From contig NZ_PIPO01000005.1 in assembly GCF_003986975.1 (NCBI RefSeq), positions 62,001-126,000 on the forward strand: DNA of 64,000 nt. The letters are read 5' to 3'. Source of the DNA: Aliidiomarina soli (GTDB lineage Bacteria > Pseudomonadota > Gammaproteobacteria > Enterobacterales > Alteromonadaceae). This document shows, piece by piece, positions 20,021 to 28,295 of the stretch. A program made the position numbers and the translations under genes. The first letter of the stretch is position 1, and each line of letters opens with the position of its first letter. Under the pieces are notes generated by a model. The model was not told the origin of the DNA, ran no database searches, and saw nothing but the letters and a program-made list of their open reading frames with translations.

Positions 20021-22600
20021 ATGAAATCACGCTTCCGATTTTCGCTTTGTGCTGTAGCGATAACCTCTGTTCTTTCCTCACCTGCTGTTCTGGCTCAACA
20101 ACAAGATACCGATGCAGAATCGGTAGAACGTATTCAGGTGACGGGTTCCCGTATTAACCGTACCGACATCGAGGGTGCGTCGCCGATAACGGTTATTGAC
20201 CGCGACCTGATCGATTCCTCCGGCTACAAAAACCTCCAGCAGTTGCTTGAGCGAATGCCTTCGGCAGGGGTGGGGACGTTCTCAACCCGTGGCAACAGTC
20301 AGGATTCAACCGCCAATGGGGGCGCCGCCGTTAGCTTACGGGGCCTTGGCAGTGACGCTACACTGGTGCTGATTAACGGTCGCCGTGTCGCGGTATCCTC
20401 GTTTGCCGAAGGGGTGGCTAACTCGTTCGTTGATATTAATTCAATTCCGGTGGCCGCCATTGAACGGGTCGAGATCCTGAAGGACGGCGCATCCGCGATT
20501 TACGGCTCGGACGCCGTTGCGGGTGTGGTCAATATTATCTTACGCGACGACTTTGAAGGCACTGAGCTGACTGCCAGTTATGGTGGTACCACTGGCCCGA
20601 GCTACGACGAAACCAATGTCAGTGCCGTTTGGGGCACCGGCGACATGGACAGCAACACCACCATTATTTTTGACTACTTCAATAACAGCTCCATCATGGG
20701 AGCTGAAATGGGCCGTTTTGGCACCGCTGATCAATCCCCATGGGGCGGCAATGATTTTCGTTCCTCACGCGGCTTCCCGGGTAACTATGTAGTAAACGGC
20801 GAAGTGGTGGTCGACCCGGATTGCCCGGAAGACAGCACCTTTGGCGTCTCATGCGTGTACGACTACGGTCCGGCTACCATGACCATACCGGAATCAGAGC
20901 GGGTCGGCGCGATGCTATTGGCGCACCAGCGTCTGACCAATAACGTGGAAGCTTATCTCGAATTCAATGTGCAACATAACCGTTCTAAGGCCGGTGGGGC
21001 TGCGACACCTTTGGATGCAGACGCGGGATTAACCGTCCCTGGAGATCATCCGGATAACCCCTTTGGTGAAGACCTGCTGATTAACCGTCATCGCACGGTT
21101 GATGCCGGGCCACGGGTTTGGAGCATCGAGTCAGACACCCTGCGTTTGGTCGCTGGCTTACGTGGTGATATTAACTTCTGGAACTGGGACCTCTCGTTCC
21201 AGAAAGGACGCAACTCTGCCCTGCAAACCGGGAGCCGGGATCAGGGGTGGGTGCGCACCGATTTACTGCAGGAAGAAATCAATGCCGGCCGGTACAACCC
21301 GTTCGGCGGTACTATCAACTCACCTGAAGTTATTGACGCCATTACCACATCGCTGGTGCGTCGTGGTAAGTCACATATTACCGCGGTGGATGGCAGCATT
21401 GCCGGTGATGCCTTCGAGCTGGGTGACCATACGGTAAAAATGGCGGCTGGTTTTGAATACCGCGAAGAAGACGTGTTTGACCAACCGGATGACCAGTTCC
21501 AGCGCGGGCTGATTTTTGGTACTGAGTCAGTGCAGGCTGAAGCCAAGCGTGATCAGTGGGCCGCCTATGCAGAGTTCCTGGTGCCGTTAAGTGATGCGTT
21601 CGAAGTGTCAGTGGCAGGTCGCTACGACGATTACAGTGACTTTGGTTCAACCTTTAATCCACAGTTCAAAGTTCAGTATAGGGCAACTGATGACCTGCGC
21701 TTTCGCGCTGCATACGGCGAAGGTTTCCGTGCGCCGTCACTGGCTCAAATTGGTCTTGGGCCATCTCAGGTTTCGCAGTTCTTCGTCGACACCTATCGCT
21801 GTCCGGACGGTGACCCGAACAACCCGGCCTGTGGTTCCACGGACTACACCATTGTCTTTAGCGGCAATGATGACCTGGAAGCAGAAGAGTCTGAAAGCTG
21901 GAACATAGGGGGTGTGTGGCAGGTTAATGAGGCGTTGGATCTGACTGTAGACTACTGGTCAATTACTCAGGACAACAAAATTGACCGCAACGACTTCGAA
22001 ACCGTTTACAACGAAAACTGCAACGACCAGAACAGCACCGTCTGTGTGCGCCTGCCAGCAAACCCGGGTGACGAGCTGGGTGAGTTGTCTACTCTGTTCA
22101 ACAGCTATGTCAATATCAGCTCTCAGGAAGCGGCGGGTATCGACTTCTCAACCAGTTATCGGCTACCGGCAAATGACTACGGCGATTTCCGTTTTGGCTT
22201 TGACTGGTCGTGGATGACCACGTTTGAACGCAATGGCATCGATTATCTGGGTGAGTACAACTACCCGGAACATCGTTGGATCGCCAGCACCGACTGGACT
22301 CGTGATCGCTGGGGCGCCACCCTAAGCGTCAGCTACATAGGCGAATTCCAGGACTACAAGTCGCCACAGGATGTCGAGACCACCACCGTACGCGACATTA
22401 GCGCACAGGCGTTACTCGACCTTCAGTTCCGTTTCGACGTGAATCAGTCGTTACGGCTTTCTGTCGGTGGGACCAACATTCTGGATGAAGATCCTCCGTT
22501 TGCAATTGGTGACGGCGACGGCGACCTCTACGGCTACGCCTCAGGTGTGCACAACCCGCGCGGGCGTTTCCTCTACGCCCGGGTGAACTACAGCTTCTAA
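20021..22600 (+). CDS. TonB-dependent outer-membrane receptor
   Basis: 859 aa. Signal peptide ~1-25 cleaved after AVLA; a TonB-box-like ERIQVTGSRI follows at ~35-44. Plug domain motifs are SLRGLGSDATLVLINGRR and the typical ERVEILKDGASAIYGSDAVAGVVNII. The rest is a 22-strand barrel with GYRAPSL-type EGFRAPSLAQIG and a terminal aromatic (YARVNYSF). It belongs to the large receptor group with LNGRR/DAVAGVVN motifs that includes many peptide and carbohydrate receptors; substrate cannot be told. AAGGA lies upstream of the ATG. Monocistronic: terminators on both sides. Confidence 0.9.
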   Translation: MKSRFRFSLCAVAITSVLSSPAVLAQQQDTDAESVERIQVTGSRINRTDIEGASPITVIDRDLIDSSGYKNLQQLLERMPSAGVGTFSTRGNSQDSTANGGAAVSLRGLGSDATLVLINGRRVAVSSFAEGVANSFVDINSIPVAAIERVEILKDGASAIYGSDAVAGVVNIILRDDFEGTELTASYGGTTGPSYDETNVSAVWGTGDMDSNTTIIFDYFNNSSIMGAEMGRFGTADQSPWGGNDFRSSRGFPGNYVVNGEVVVDPDCPEDSTFGVSCVYDYGPATMTIPESERVGAMLLAHQRLTNNVEAYLEFNVQHNRSKAGGAATPLDADAGLTVPGDHPDNPFGEDLLINRHRTVDAGPRVWSIESDTLRLVAGLRGDINFWNWDLSFQKGRNSALQTGSRDQGWVRTDLLQEEINAGRYNPFGGTINSPEVIDAITTSLVRRGKSHITAVDGSIAGDAFELGDHTVKMAAGFEYREEDVFDQPDDQFQRGLIFGTESVQAEAKRDQWAAYAEFLVPLSDAFEVSVAGRYDDYSDFGSTFNPQFKVQYRATDDLRFRAAYGEGFRAPSLAQIGLGPSQVSQFFVDTYRCPDGDPNNPACGSTDYTIVFSGNDDLEAEESESWNIGGVWQVNEALDLTVDYWSITQDNKIDRNDFETVYNENCNDQNSTVCVRLPANPGDELGELSTLFNSYVNISSQEAAGIDFSTSYRLPANDYGDFRFGFDWSWMTTFERNGIDYLGEYNYPEHRWIASTDWTRDRWGATLSVSYIGEFQDYKSPQDVETTTVRDISAQALLDLQFRFDVNQSLRLSVGGTNILDEDPPFAIGDGDGDLYGYASGVHNPRGRFLYARVNYSF

Positions 22601-22636
22601 CGTTCACCAACCGATTCTACCCTCCCTGGTAGAGAA

Positions 22637-22661
22637 GACCCCGTTCGCGGGGTCTTTTTTT
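22637..22661 (+). terminator. Intrinsic terminator after the receptor gene
   Basis: GACCCCG (22637-22643), TTCG tetraloop, CGGGGTC (22648-22654), then T7. It touches the stop codon of the opposing XRE gene. Confidence 0.93.
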
Positions 22662-22866
22662 ATTCGCCAAGTTCAAACAGCTCATCGACACTGCACTTGA
22701 AATACCGGGCTAGCTTCAAAGCGATTTGCACTGAAGGAGTGAATTTACGCCGCTCGATTGTGCTAATGGTTTTGCGGGACACCCCAATAGCGTCAGCAAG
22801 CTCTTGTTGGGACAGGCCTGCTCTACTACGCCACTCAGGTATCTTATTCAGAACATGGTCATTCAT
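22660..22866 (-). CDS. XRE-family transcriptional regulator
   Basis: 68 aa, one Cro/C1-type helix-turn-helix (WRSRAGLSQQELADAIGVSRKTISTIERRKFTPSVQIALKLARYF), ending in the common CSVDELFELGE tail. This compact type usually accompanies small membrane proteins, as here, where two such genes lie directly upstream in the same direction (9 bp from the nearest). It is the best candidate to bind the two dyads in front of the operon (autoregulation). Last gene of a three-gene operon. Confidence 0.88.
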   Translation of the reverse strand: MNDHVLNKIPEWRSRAGLSQQELADAIGVSRKTISTIERRKFTPSVQIALKLARYFKCSVDELFELGE

Positions 22867-22875
22867 TATGTTCCC

Positions 22876-23046
22876 TTAAAACCATTTAAGACCGGACCAA
22901 ACCACATAAGTAATAATGACGAGCAAAACAAATTTCGCCACCAGAAGCGCAGCAGGTGCAAGTGGATGACTGCCAAACGTAGCACTCATCATTCTGATGT
23001 TGAGTGCGCTGGCTCTTAAATGAGTAATAGCTTGTGACGTCAGCAT
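22876..23046 (-). CDS. Small membrane protein in XRE operon
   Basis: 56 aa from ATG 23046, one base after the stop of the preceding gene and preceded by GAAGAGGAC. One hydrophobic helix near the C-terminus (PAALLVAKFVLLVIITYVVW). A longer reading frame upstream overlaps the previous gene and is rejected. No family recognised; its place between a membrane protein and an XRE regulator suggests it belongs to their module. Confidence 0.6.
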   Translation of the reverse strand: MLTSQAITHLRASALNIRMMSATFGSHPLAPAALLVAKFVLLVIITYVVWSGLKWF

Positions 23047-23047
23047 A

Positions 23048-23539
23048 TTATTCGTCCTCTTCATGCAGTTGGGTAAGTAGAAGGCAGCCGAAAACAAGGG
23101 AGCTGACGAACATTAAAGTCGCTGACACTGTCTGCGCGTTTAGTAAAGTCGTTACTGCTGATGAGTTAAATTCTAGCAAGCTGAGATATAAAAAGCCGAA
23201 GCACACAAAATAGTTAACGGTGAAGGTTTTTGATCCTGCAGCCCGATAGACACTCAATGCGTATTCATCTCTTAGAATCATAAGTACTGAATTCCAATTC
23301 GTTACCACGTTAAATTGTTTAAGCTGAAGCAGATAGCGAAATAGAAAAAACAGACCAAGAACCACGGGTATAAGTTTAAAATGCTCGAAAATAAAGCTTT
23401 GTAGGATAGCGTCGTTTGGTGAAACGGCTGTGATGACGTTCAACACGATGATGTATAAAAACTGCAGTGCTAAAACAAGTGAAACTAACCCGCTAAACTG
23501 CAAGGCCGCGAGCTGAGCATTGGGTGACCATTTAGACAT
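23048..23539 (-). CDS. Four-helix membrane protein in XRE operon
   Basis: 163 aa with about four membrane segments (~15-37, ~52-70, ~108-127, ~134-155). A conserved-looking cytosolic stretch LRDEYALSVYRAAGSKTF resembles the DER...A..T segment of small membrane proteins (DUF2178/DUF2975-like) that pair with XRE regulators, but I cannot assign the family firmly. AAGGAG and AAAAGG precede the ATG. First gene of the operon with the 56-aa protein and the XRE regulator. Confidence 0.72.
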   Translation of the reverse strand: MSKWSPNAQLAALQFSGLVSLVLALQFLYIIVLNVITAVSPNDAILQSFIFEHFKLIPVVLGLFFLFRYLLQLKQFNVVTNWNSVLMILRDEYALSVYRAAGSKTFTVNYFVCFGFLYLSLLEFNSSAVTTLLNAQTVSATLMFVSSLVFGCLLLTQLHEEDE

Positions 23540-23557
23540 CCTTTTTCTCCTTATTAT

Positions 23558-23615
23558 GTAACCCTAGGGTTTCAAGAATAAGCGATATATCTTGCGATTG
23601 GAACCCTAAGGTTAC
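23558..23615. promoter_or_regulatory. Twin operator dyads for the XRE operon
   Basis: GTAACCCTAGGGTTTC (23558-23573) and GGAACCCTAAGGTTAC (23600-23615) are variants of one 16-bp palindrome built on AACCCTARGGTT. Their centres are 42 bp apart, four helical turns. A third half-site GTAACCC is at 23635-23641. They lie immediately upstream of the minus-strand operon, the position expected for binding by the operon's own XRE protein. They are also within 270 bp of the divergent nuclease gene. Confidence 0.65.
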
Positions 23616-23698
23616 ATCGTTTGGGTTTTTATTGGTAACCCTTTGATTTTAATGAGAATTTAAAACTAGCCCATTTTTAGCTCTTTTTGGATGTGTAT

Positions 23699-23716
23699 CT
23701 GTCACCTAAAAGACAT
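23699..23716 (+). promoter_or_regulatory. Candidate Pho box upstream of secreted nuclease gene
   Basis: CTGTCACCTAAAAGACAT has the 7+4+7 layout of a PhoB site: first half CTGTCAC (6 of 7 to CTGTCAT), 4-bp spacer, weaker second half AAGACAT (4 of 7). TAACAT, a -10-like hexamer, begins exactly 10 bp after the box, the normal PhoB promoter spacing. The biology fits, since DNA is a phosphorus source. The weak second half limits confidence. Confidence 0.4.
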
Positions 23717-23823
23717 AACAACGCGTTAACATCTTGAGGCTTGAATCGCTGCGAAGCTAAATCAGGGTTTTGGGGTACGACGAGTAGCTTTGCATCATGA
23801 CTATAAAAACCCGGAGAATACGG

Positions 23824-26811
23824 ATGAGAGTTTTACTCACAGTCGCTACCCTGGCGCTGAGCGCGCCTGCGTTCGCGTCACAGCCCATTGCCTACTGGGC
23901 ACAGAATGACAACGAATTAGTCGACGGCGGCAACGGATTCACGCCAGCTTCATTCCCCATGCCTGCCGATGTCGGTGAAGGCAGTCTGTACCTGAGCAAC
24001 TTCAATGATGACGTGCAGGACGGTGCCTACCGTTTTATCCAGAGCTTCGCAGGCTCAACCAGCAACGCGTTGCCGGGCTTTGGCTCTGGCGGCTCGCTGT
24101 CGCCCCAGGGCGGCGCTGGCAACAGCAACAACGGCATGTCGGTGATAATGGAGGTGGACACCACTGAATTACAGGACATCCACGTAAGCTGGGCTCAGCG
24201 TGGTACCGCCACCGGCTTTGACAGTCGTGAGTTTGCCTGGTCGGTAGACGGCAGCAACTACACCGTGGTCGAAACCGATACCGGCGCCCTGGGGTCGTCG
24301 TGGTCGGTTGAGAACTATGACCTGTCTGCAGTCACAGCACTCAACGACCAGCCCAACGTCTATTTCCGCATCACGTTAGATGGTGCATCCAGCCAGAATG
24401 GCAACAACCGCTTTGACAACCTGCTTGTCAGTGCAACCAACGCGGCTGACGCTGATCGTATTACTGTGTATGACAATGATTTCAGCAGCGACCCCTTTAA
24501 CCAGGGCTGGTATGAGGTCAATGTCAGTGGCAACGAGCGCTGGCAGTGGGACGGCGACTTCGACAATATCAGCCTGGCACCTTATGTGGGTGGGCAGTGC
24601 CAGTCCAATGAAAACTGGCTGATATCGCCACGTTTTGACTTCTCGCGTCAGTTTGATGAGCGCCTGGCGCTTGATATTGCGCGCGGCTTCCCGGGTGATA
24701 ACCCGCTGGAGATATATTACAGCGAAAGCTACAACGGTGAGGGCGAGATCGACCCTGAACAGTGGCAGTTGCTCACTGTTATCGACAGCGATGACTTTAA
24801 CCAGAATAACGTCCCTCAGCGGTTTGATGGCTTCGAACAGCTGCAGGATATCGAAGGCTACGGTTATATCGCCGTGCGTTTTAGCTATCAGGATGGTGAC
24901 TGTGGCACCTGGCGGGTTAGCGGCATTGAACTAACGGCGGAAGTTGAACTGAATACGCCGGACGAATTTGCCTGTGGCGCGCCGGCGACACCCATTCACT
25001 ATGTCCAGGGCGAAGGCTTTCAAAGCCCGCTGCAAAATGCATTTGTGCATCTTGAAGGGGTCGTGACCGGCTCGTTCCAAAGCACCGAAGACGGCGGTTT
25101 AGGCGGTTTCTTCCTGCAAATGGCGGACGCGGCGCAGGACGACAACCCGCTCACCTCAGAAGGCATTTTCGTCCACGACGACAACTTTGGCCGCAATGTC
25201 TATCGCGGTGACATTGTTCGCGTCGCCGGGGTGGTGAGCGAGCAGTTTTCCGAAACCCAGTTGGGTACGGTCAGCGATGTCGAACTCTGTGCCAGCAATC
25301 ACCTTGATCACGTGAGCCCGGCACTGGTTGAATTGCCGGTTATTGATTCGATTGAATTTGAAGCCCTCGAAGGCATGTGGGTAGAAACCGGGCAGGAGCT
25401 TGTGGTCACTGATGTCTACAATGCGGTTCGTTTTGGTGAAATTCAGGTTTCCTCGCAACGCCTGTACCAGCCAACCCAATTGGTCGCGCCCGGAGAGCCA
25501 GCGCAGGCGCTGCAGGCCGCCAATGACCTTGACCGTCTACTTATCGACAACGCACGCAGCGGCTCAAACCGTTTACCCTTTCTGACTGGTGCCGATGGTG
25601 TCAACGAACTGTCCGCCAGCAACCCAATTCGGGCGGGATACACCCTTGAGACCGGGTTTGATGGACTGATGGGCTTTGCGTTCGACGCGTACCGGGTACG
25701 TGCATTGGCCGAACCTGAATTTATAACCAACAGCAACCCACGTCACGAAGCGCCAAGACGCCGTAGCCAACTGCGTATCGCCAGCTTTAACGTGGAAAAC
25801 CTGTTTACCACCTTACAGGGACCTGGTGTAGGTTGTGGACCGAATGACTTGTCATGTCGCGGCGCCAACACCAGCAGCGAACTAGAGCGGCAGCTGGCGA
25901 AACTGGTGGCAGCCATTAGTGCAATGGACGCTGATATTGTGGCACTGGTTGAAGTTGAAAACGACGCCAATGACAGCACCCTGGACACACTGGTCAGCGC
26001 ATTAAATGACGCCAACCCTTACGACAACTGGCACTACCTTGCCACCGGCGAAATTGGCACCGATGCGATTAAAAATGCGTTTGTGTATCGCTCGCGCCGG
26101 GTTGAACCCGTTGGCGACTATGCCGTGCTCGACTCCAGCGTTGACCCAGACTTTGACACTTCACGGCAACGTCCGGCCCTGGCGCAAAGTTTCGCCACCC
26201 GAAATGGTGGGCGCTTTACAGCGGTTAACGTCCACCTGCGCTCGAAAGGGTCCTGCCCGTCGGACAACGGACCAGATGCCGACTCGGGCGACGGTCAGGG
26301 CTGCTGGAATCAGTGGCGTACCTTGTCAGCCGCGGCACTGGCACGCTGGTTAGCGGATGATCCGACAGGTGCTGGCACAGCCAATCATCTGATTTTGGGT
26401 GACTTCAACGCCTATGCGCAGGAAGACCCGCTGACCACCTTGTATGATGCCGGCTACGTTAATCTGGCTATGGCTGAGAATGACGGCGAAGCCGACTACT
26501 ACAGCTACACCTATTTTGGTCAGGCAGGTAGCCTCGATTATGGGTTAGCCAGCCCGTCGCTGGCACAGCAGGTGCTTGCGGCTGAGTACTGGCCGATTAA
26601 CAGTGACGAGATCCCTGCGTTTAACTACCGTGAAGGCGAACTACCCGGCGGTTTCCTGCAAAAGCCTGCAAGCTTTTATCAGTCCGACGAGTTCCGTTCA
26701 TCTGACCATGACCCGCTACTTATCGACCTCAACGTACGCCGTTGCAACCCCGGCATAGGCTTACGGACGCAGCAGTCTCGCGGCCGTGGGTTATCCAGCC
26801 CGCAGTGTTGA
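23824..26811 (+). CDS. Secreted ExeM/NucH-family extracellular DNA nuclease
   Basis: 995 aa from ATG 23824, which has GGAG 8 nt upstream and gives a clean signal peptide MRVLLTVATLALSAPAFA; an ATG at 23797 has no SD. After two beta-sandwich/choice-of-anchor-like regions (~25-380) comes an OB-fold segment (~395-500) as in ExeM/NucH, then the endonuclease/exonuclease/phosphatase domain (~650-980) with ASFNVENLF, ALVEVEND, KNAFVYRS, VNVHLRSKG, GDFNAYAQEDP, GSLDYGLAS and SDHDPLLI. It should degrade extracellular DNA. No C-terminal membrane anchor or GlyGly-CTERM is visible; the end is Cys-containing (RRCNPG...SPQC). Confidence 0.9.
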   Translation: MRVLLTVATLALSAPAFASQPIAYWAQNDNELVDGGNGFTPASFPMPADVGEGSLYLSNFNDDVQDGAYRFIQSFAGSTSNALPGFGSGGSLSPQGGAGNSNNGMSVIMEVDTTELQDIHVSWAQRGTATGFDSREFAWSVDGSNYTVVETDTGALGSSWSVENYDLSAVTALNDQPNVYFRITLDGASSQNGNNRFDNLLVSATNAADADRITVYDNDFSSDPFNQGWYEVNVSGNERWQWDGDFDNISLAPYVGGQCQSNENWLISPRFDFSRQFDERLALDIARGFPGDNPLEIYYSESYNGEGEIDPEQWQLLTVIDSDDFNQNNVPQRFDGFEQLQDIEGYGYIAVRFSYQDGDCGTWRVSGIELTAEVELNTPDEFACGAPATPIHYVQGEGFQSPLQNAFVHLEGVVTGSFQSTEDGGLGGFFLQMADAAQDDNPLTSEGIFVHDDNFGRNVYRGDIVRVAGVVSEQFSETQLGTVSDVELCASNHLDHVSPALVELPVIDSIEFEALEGMWVETGQELVVTDVYNAVRFGEIQVSSQRLYQPTQLVAPGEPAQALQAANDLDRLLIDNARSGSNRLPFLTGADGVNELSASNPIRAGYTLETGFDGLMGFAFDAYRVRALAEPEFITNSNPRHEAPRRRSQLRIASFNVENLFTTLQGPGVGCGPNDLSCRGANTSSELERQLAKLVAAISAMDADIVALVEVENDANDSTLDTLVSALNDANPYDNWHYLATGEIGTDAIKNAFVYRSRRVEPVGDYAVLDSSVDPDFDTSRQRPALAQSFATRNGGRFTAVNVHLRSKGSCPSDNGPDADSGDGQGCWNQWRTLSAAALARWLADDPTGAGTANHLILGDFNAYAQEDPLTTLYDAGYVNLAMAENDGEADYYSYTYFGQAGSLDYGLASPSLAQQVLAAEYWPINSDEIPAFNYREGELPGGFLQKPASFYQSDEFRSSDHDPLLIDLNVRRCNPGIGLRTQQSRGRGLSSPQC

Positions 26812-26838
26812 TAGTGATACAAGTATCCGACATAGCAA

Positions 26839-26863
26839 AGCCGCTCGTTTGAGCGGCTTTTTT
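26839..26863 (+). terminator. Intrinsic terminator between nuclease and membrane protein genes
   Basis: AGCCGCTC (26839-26846), GTTT loop, GAGCGGCT (26851-26858), then T-run. It lies 27 bp after the nuclease stop codon. The minus-strand gene ending at 26888 reads toward it, but the A-run is too short to be sure it works in both directions. Confidence 0.9.
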
Positions 26864-26887
26864 GTAGACCCAGGTTTGTGGTTCGAA

Positions 26888-27346
26888 TTAAGCCCTTGAG
26901 CGTATGAAACGTTCACGCAGCGTTTGGTCTGAAAAAGTGGCCGGTAACTGCAGTACGTAGAAGATGACAGCAAATAAAACGCACATCACTATGAGAGACG
27001 GGTAGAACAGTATGTCGACCGTGGAGGCTGTCACCTGAAACCAGTGCCCGGCAGCAAACAGGGCTATGGCAGAGCTAGGAAGACCAATGATAAGGAACGT
27101 CGCAACCAAATTTTCAACGTACTTGACGTAACTTTGACCCAGCCCGTGCTCTTTGCGTAAGCGTCGAATACGTATGGCAAAATCAGACCCGTAGTTAAGA
27201 TATATCATCAGCGAAAAACCTAAGCCCATCAGTAATGGAGCCCAGGGATAGGAGGCAAGGCCTGAGATAACCAGGATATTGGCAAGCGCAGTCAGCGCGA
27301 GGCGGCGGATAAGCGCCCGTTGAATAGACAGTGGTAGTTCGCGCAT
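26888..27346 (-). CDS. Uncharacterised multi-pass membrane protein
   Basis: 152 aa from ATG 27346 (CAGGGAGATCTC upstream). A longer reading frame begins inside the tRNA gene and is rejected. About four hydrophobic segments: ~14-30, ~33-50, ~78-98 and ~112-137. The loop between the second and third is basic (FAIRIRRLRKEHGLG), so it is likely cytoplasmic. No family recognised. It stands alone between a terminator and the tRNA gene. Confidence 0.7.
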   Translation of the reverse strand: MRELPLSIQRALIRRLALTALANILVISGLASYPWAPLLMGLGFSLMIYLNYGSDFAIRIRRLRKEHGLGQSYVKYVENLVATFLIIGLPSSAIALFAAGHWFQVTASTVDILFYPSLIVMCVLFAVIFYVLQLPATFSDQTLRERFIRSRA

Positions 27347-27522
27347 GAGATCTCCCTGTTTTTCAACTTCACATCTACGATGCACAAATAGTGACCGATT
27401 AACAGTTAAATAACAAGGTAAAAGTTGCACCAGCCGCCGCCCATCCCTTATACTCCCACCGCTTGTTTTCAAGCACCTACCTTCAGAAGTTCCGGCAACA
27501 GGCCCACAACTTCGCAGCATAC

Positions 27523-27598
27523 GGCCCCTTAGCTCAGTGGTTAGAGCACCCGACTCATAATCGGTTGGTCCCCAGTTCAAATCTGGGAGGGGCCACCA
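27523..27598 (+). tRNA. ileX: tRNA-Ile(CAU), lysidine-modified type
   Basis: 76 nt with encoded CCA. Acceptor GGCCCCT/AGGGGCC, D arm GCTC/GAGC, anticodon loop CTCATAA, T arm CCCAG/CTGGG. The first 26 nt and the anticodon loop are as in E. coli ileX, so CAU is read as k2C (lysidine) and decodes AUA as Ile rather than Met. The bottom pair of the anticodon stem is a C/U mismatch (E. coli has G/U). A T-run follows directly. Accessory genes begin just downstream. Confidence 0.92.
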
Positions 27599-27712
27599 TT
27601 TTTTCAGTGACTCCCTTATGTCACTTTGGCTTTGTGTAGCGGATATGTAGCAATCGCACCGCCTTACATGCGTCTAAGAAGGGCGGTCGATTATGCTGAG
27701 CAGCTACCTGCA

Positions 27713-28036
27713 TTAGGCGACGTGACCTAAAAACTCATCAGCAGAGTGAATGCCTTCACGGTCCTGACAGATTTTAAAGAGGCGAAACAAGTTTTTTGCA
27801 GTGGCATTACCACTAGGACTAACCATGCGGCGCAGGCCAGGTTCCTGCATCTGCAGTGCTTTTGCTACTTCATCGAAAGCCTGGGTCCCATTGAGATAAT
27901 CTCGCAGCATAGAATTGCCAACGACAATATCACCTTCAAGATAAGACTCTAGCGCTTCCAGCAGCAATCCTTTGCGGTATTCGGGGTCTTTACATAACTC
28001 CATGACTGTATCTTTAAACTCACGAGTTAAAGCCAT
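27713..28036 (-). CDS. HigA-type addiction-module antidote protein
   Basis: 107 aa antitoxin with the typical opening MALTREFKDTVMELCKDPEYRKGLLLEALESYLEGD, then DYLNGTQAFDEVAKALQM (first part of the HTH) and GLRRMVSPSGNATAKNLFRLFKIC. The family pairs with RelE/ParE-fold 'killer' proteins and represses its own promoter. It overlaps the 3' end of the toxin gene by 17 bp; toxin first, antitoxin second is normal for this group. TGAGGT within the toxin gene serves as SD. Confidence 0.88.
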   Translation of the reverse strand: MALTREFKDTVMELCKDPEYRKGLLLEALESYLEGDIVVGNSMLRDYLNGTQAFDEVAKALQMQEPGLRRMVSPSGNATAKNLFRLFKICQDREGIHSADEFLGHVA

Positions 28037-28295
28037 CTTCTTTTACCTCACCTTCTGTAATGCAGTAAATGCGGTATCCTGGCCCATAATCGATTCGGCG
28101 CTCCTGTAAGCCGTTACCATCAGTAATCGCCTTATGGTCTCCGAAGTTACCAGCCTCCATTTGGGTGACCGCTTTAGTGACTTTAGCTTTCGCCCTGGCA
28201 TCCTTTAAGTTGACCAGCCAATCCCGAAACGGGGCGCTGTCATCCTGGGCTTTGTACTCTTGAGCTTTCCGCTCGACTACGGGTATCGCTGCCAA
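28020..28295 (-). CDS. RelE/HigB-type toxin, C-terminally truncated
   Basis: 91 aa from TTG 28293-28295 with AAGGAG 6 nt before it. The core matches 'addiction module killer' proteins: APFRDWLVNLKDARAKAKVTKAV, GNFGDHKAITDGNGLQERRIDYGPGYRIYC. Full-length relatives continue after PGYRVYF with a strand and a conserved LL.GG.K..Q..DI helix (~30-35 residues); here the frame runs instead into GEVKEDGFNS and stops 16 bp inside the antitoxin gene. The missing piece includes residues thought to form the active site and core sheet, so activity is doubtful. Confidence 0.75.
   Translation of the reverse strand: MAAIPVVERKAQEYKAQDDSAPFRDWLVNLKDARAKAKVTKAVTQMEAGNFGDHKAITDGNGLQERRIDYGPGYRIYCITEGEVKEDGFNS

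Noticed and set aside
26888-27580. 230-codon reading frame on the minus strand
   Set aside because: Its first 78 codons run through the tRNA gene and upstream DNA; the real start with SD is ATG 27346, giving 152 aa.
27523-27598. Reading the CAU tRNA as tRNA-Met
   Set aside because: Acceptor, D arm and anticodon loop follow E. coli ileX, not elongator or initiator Met.
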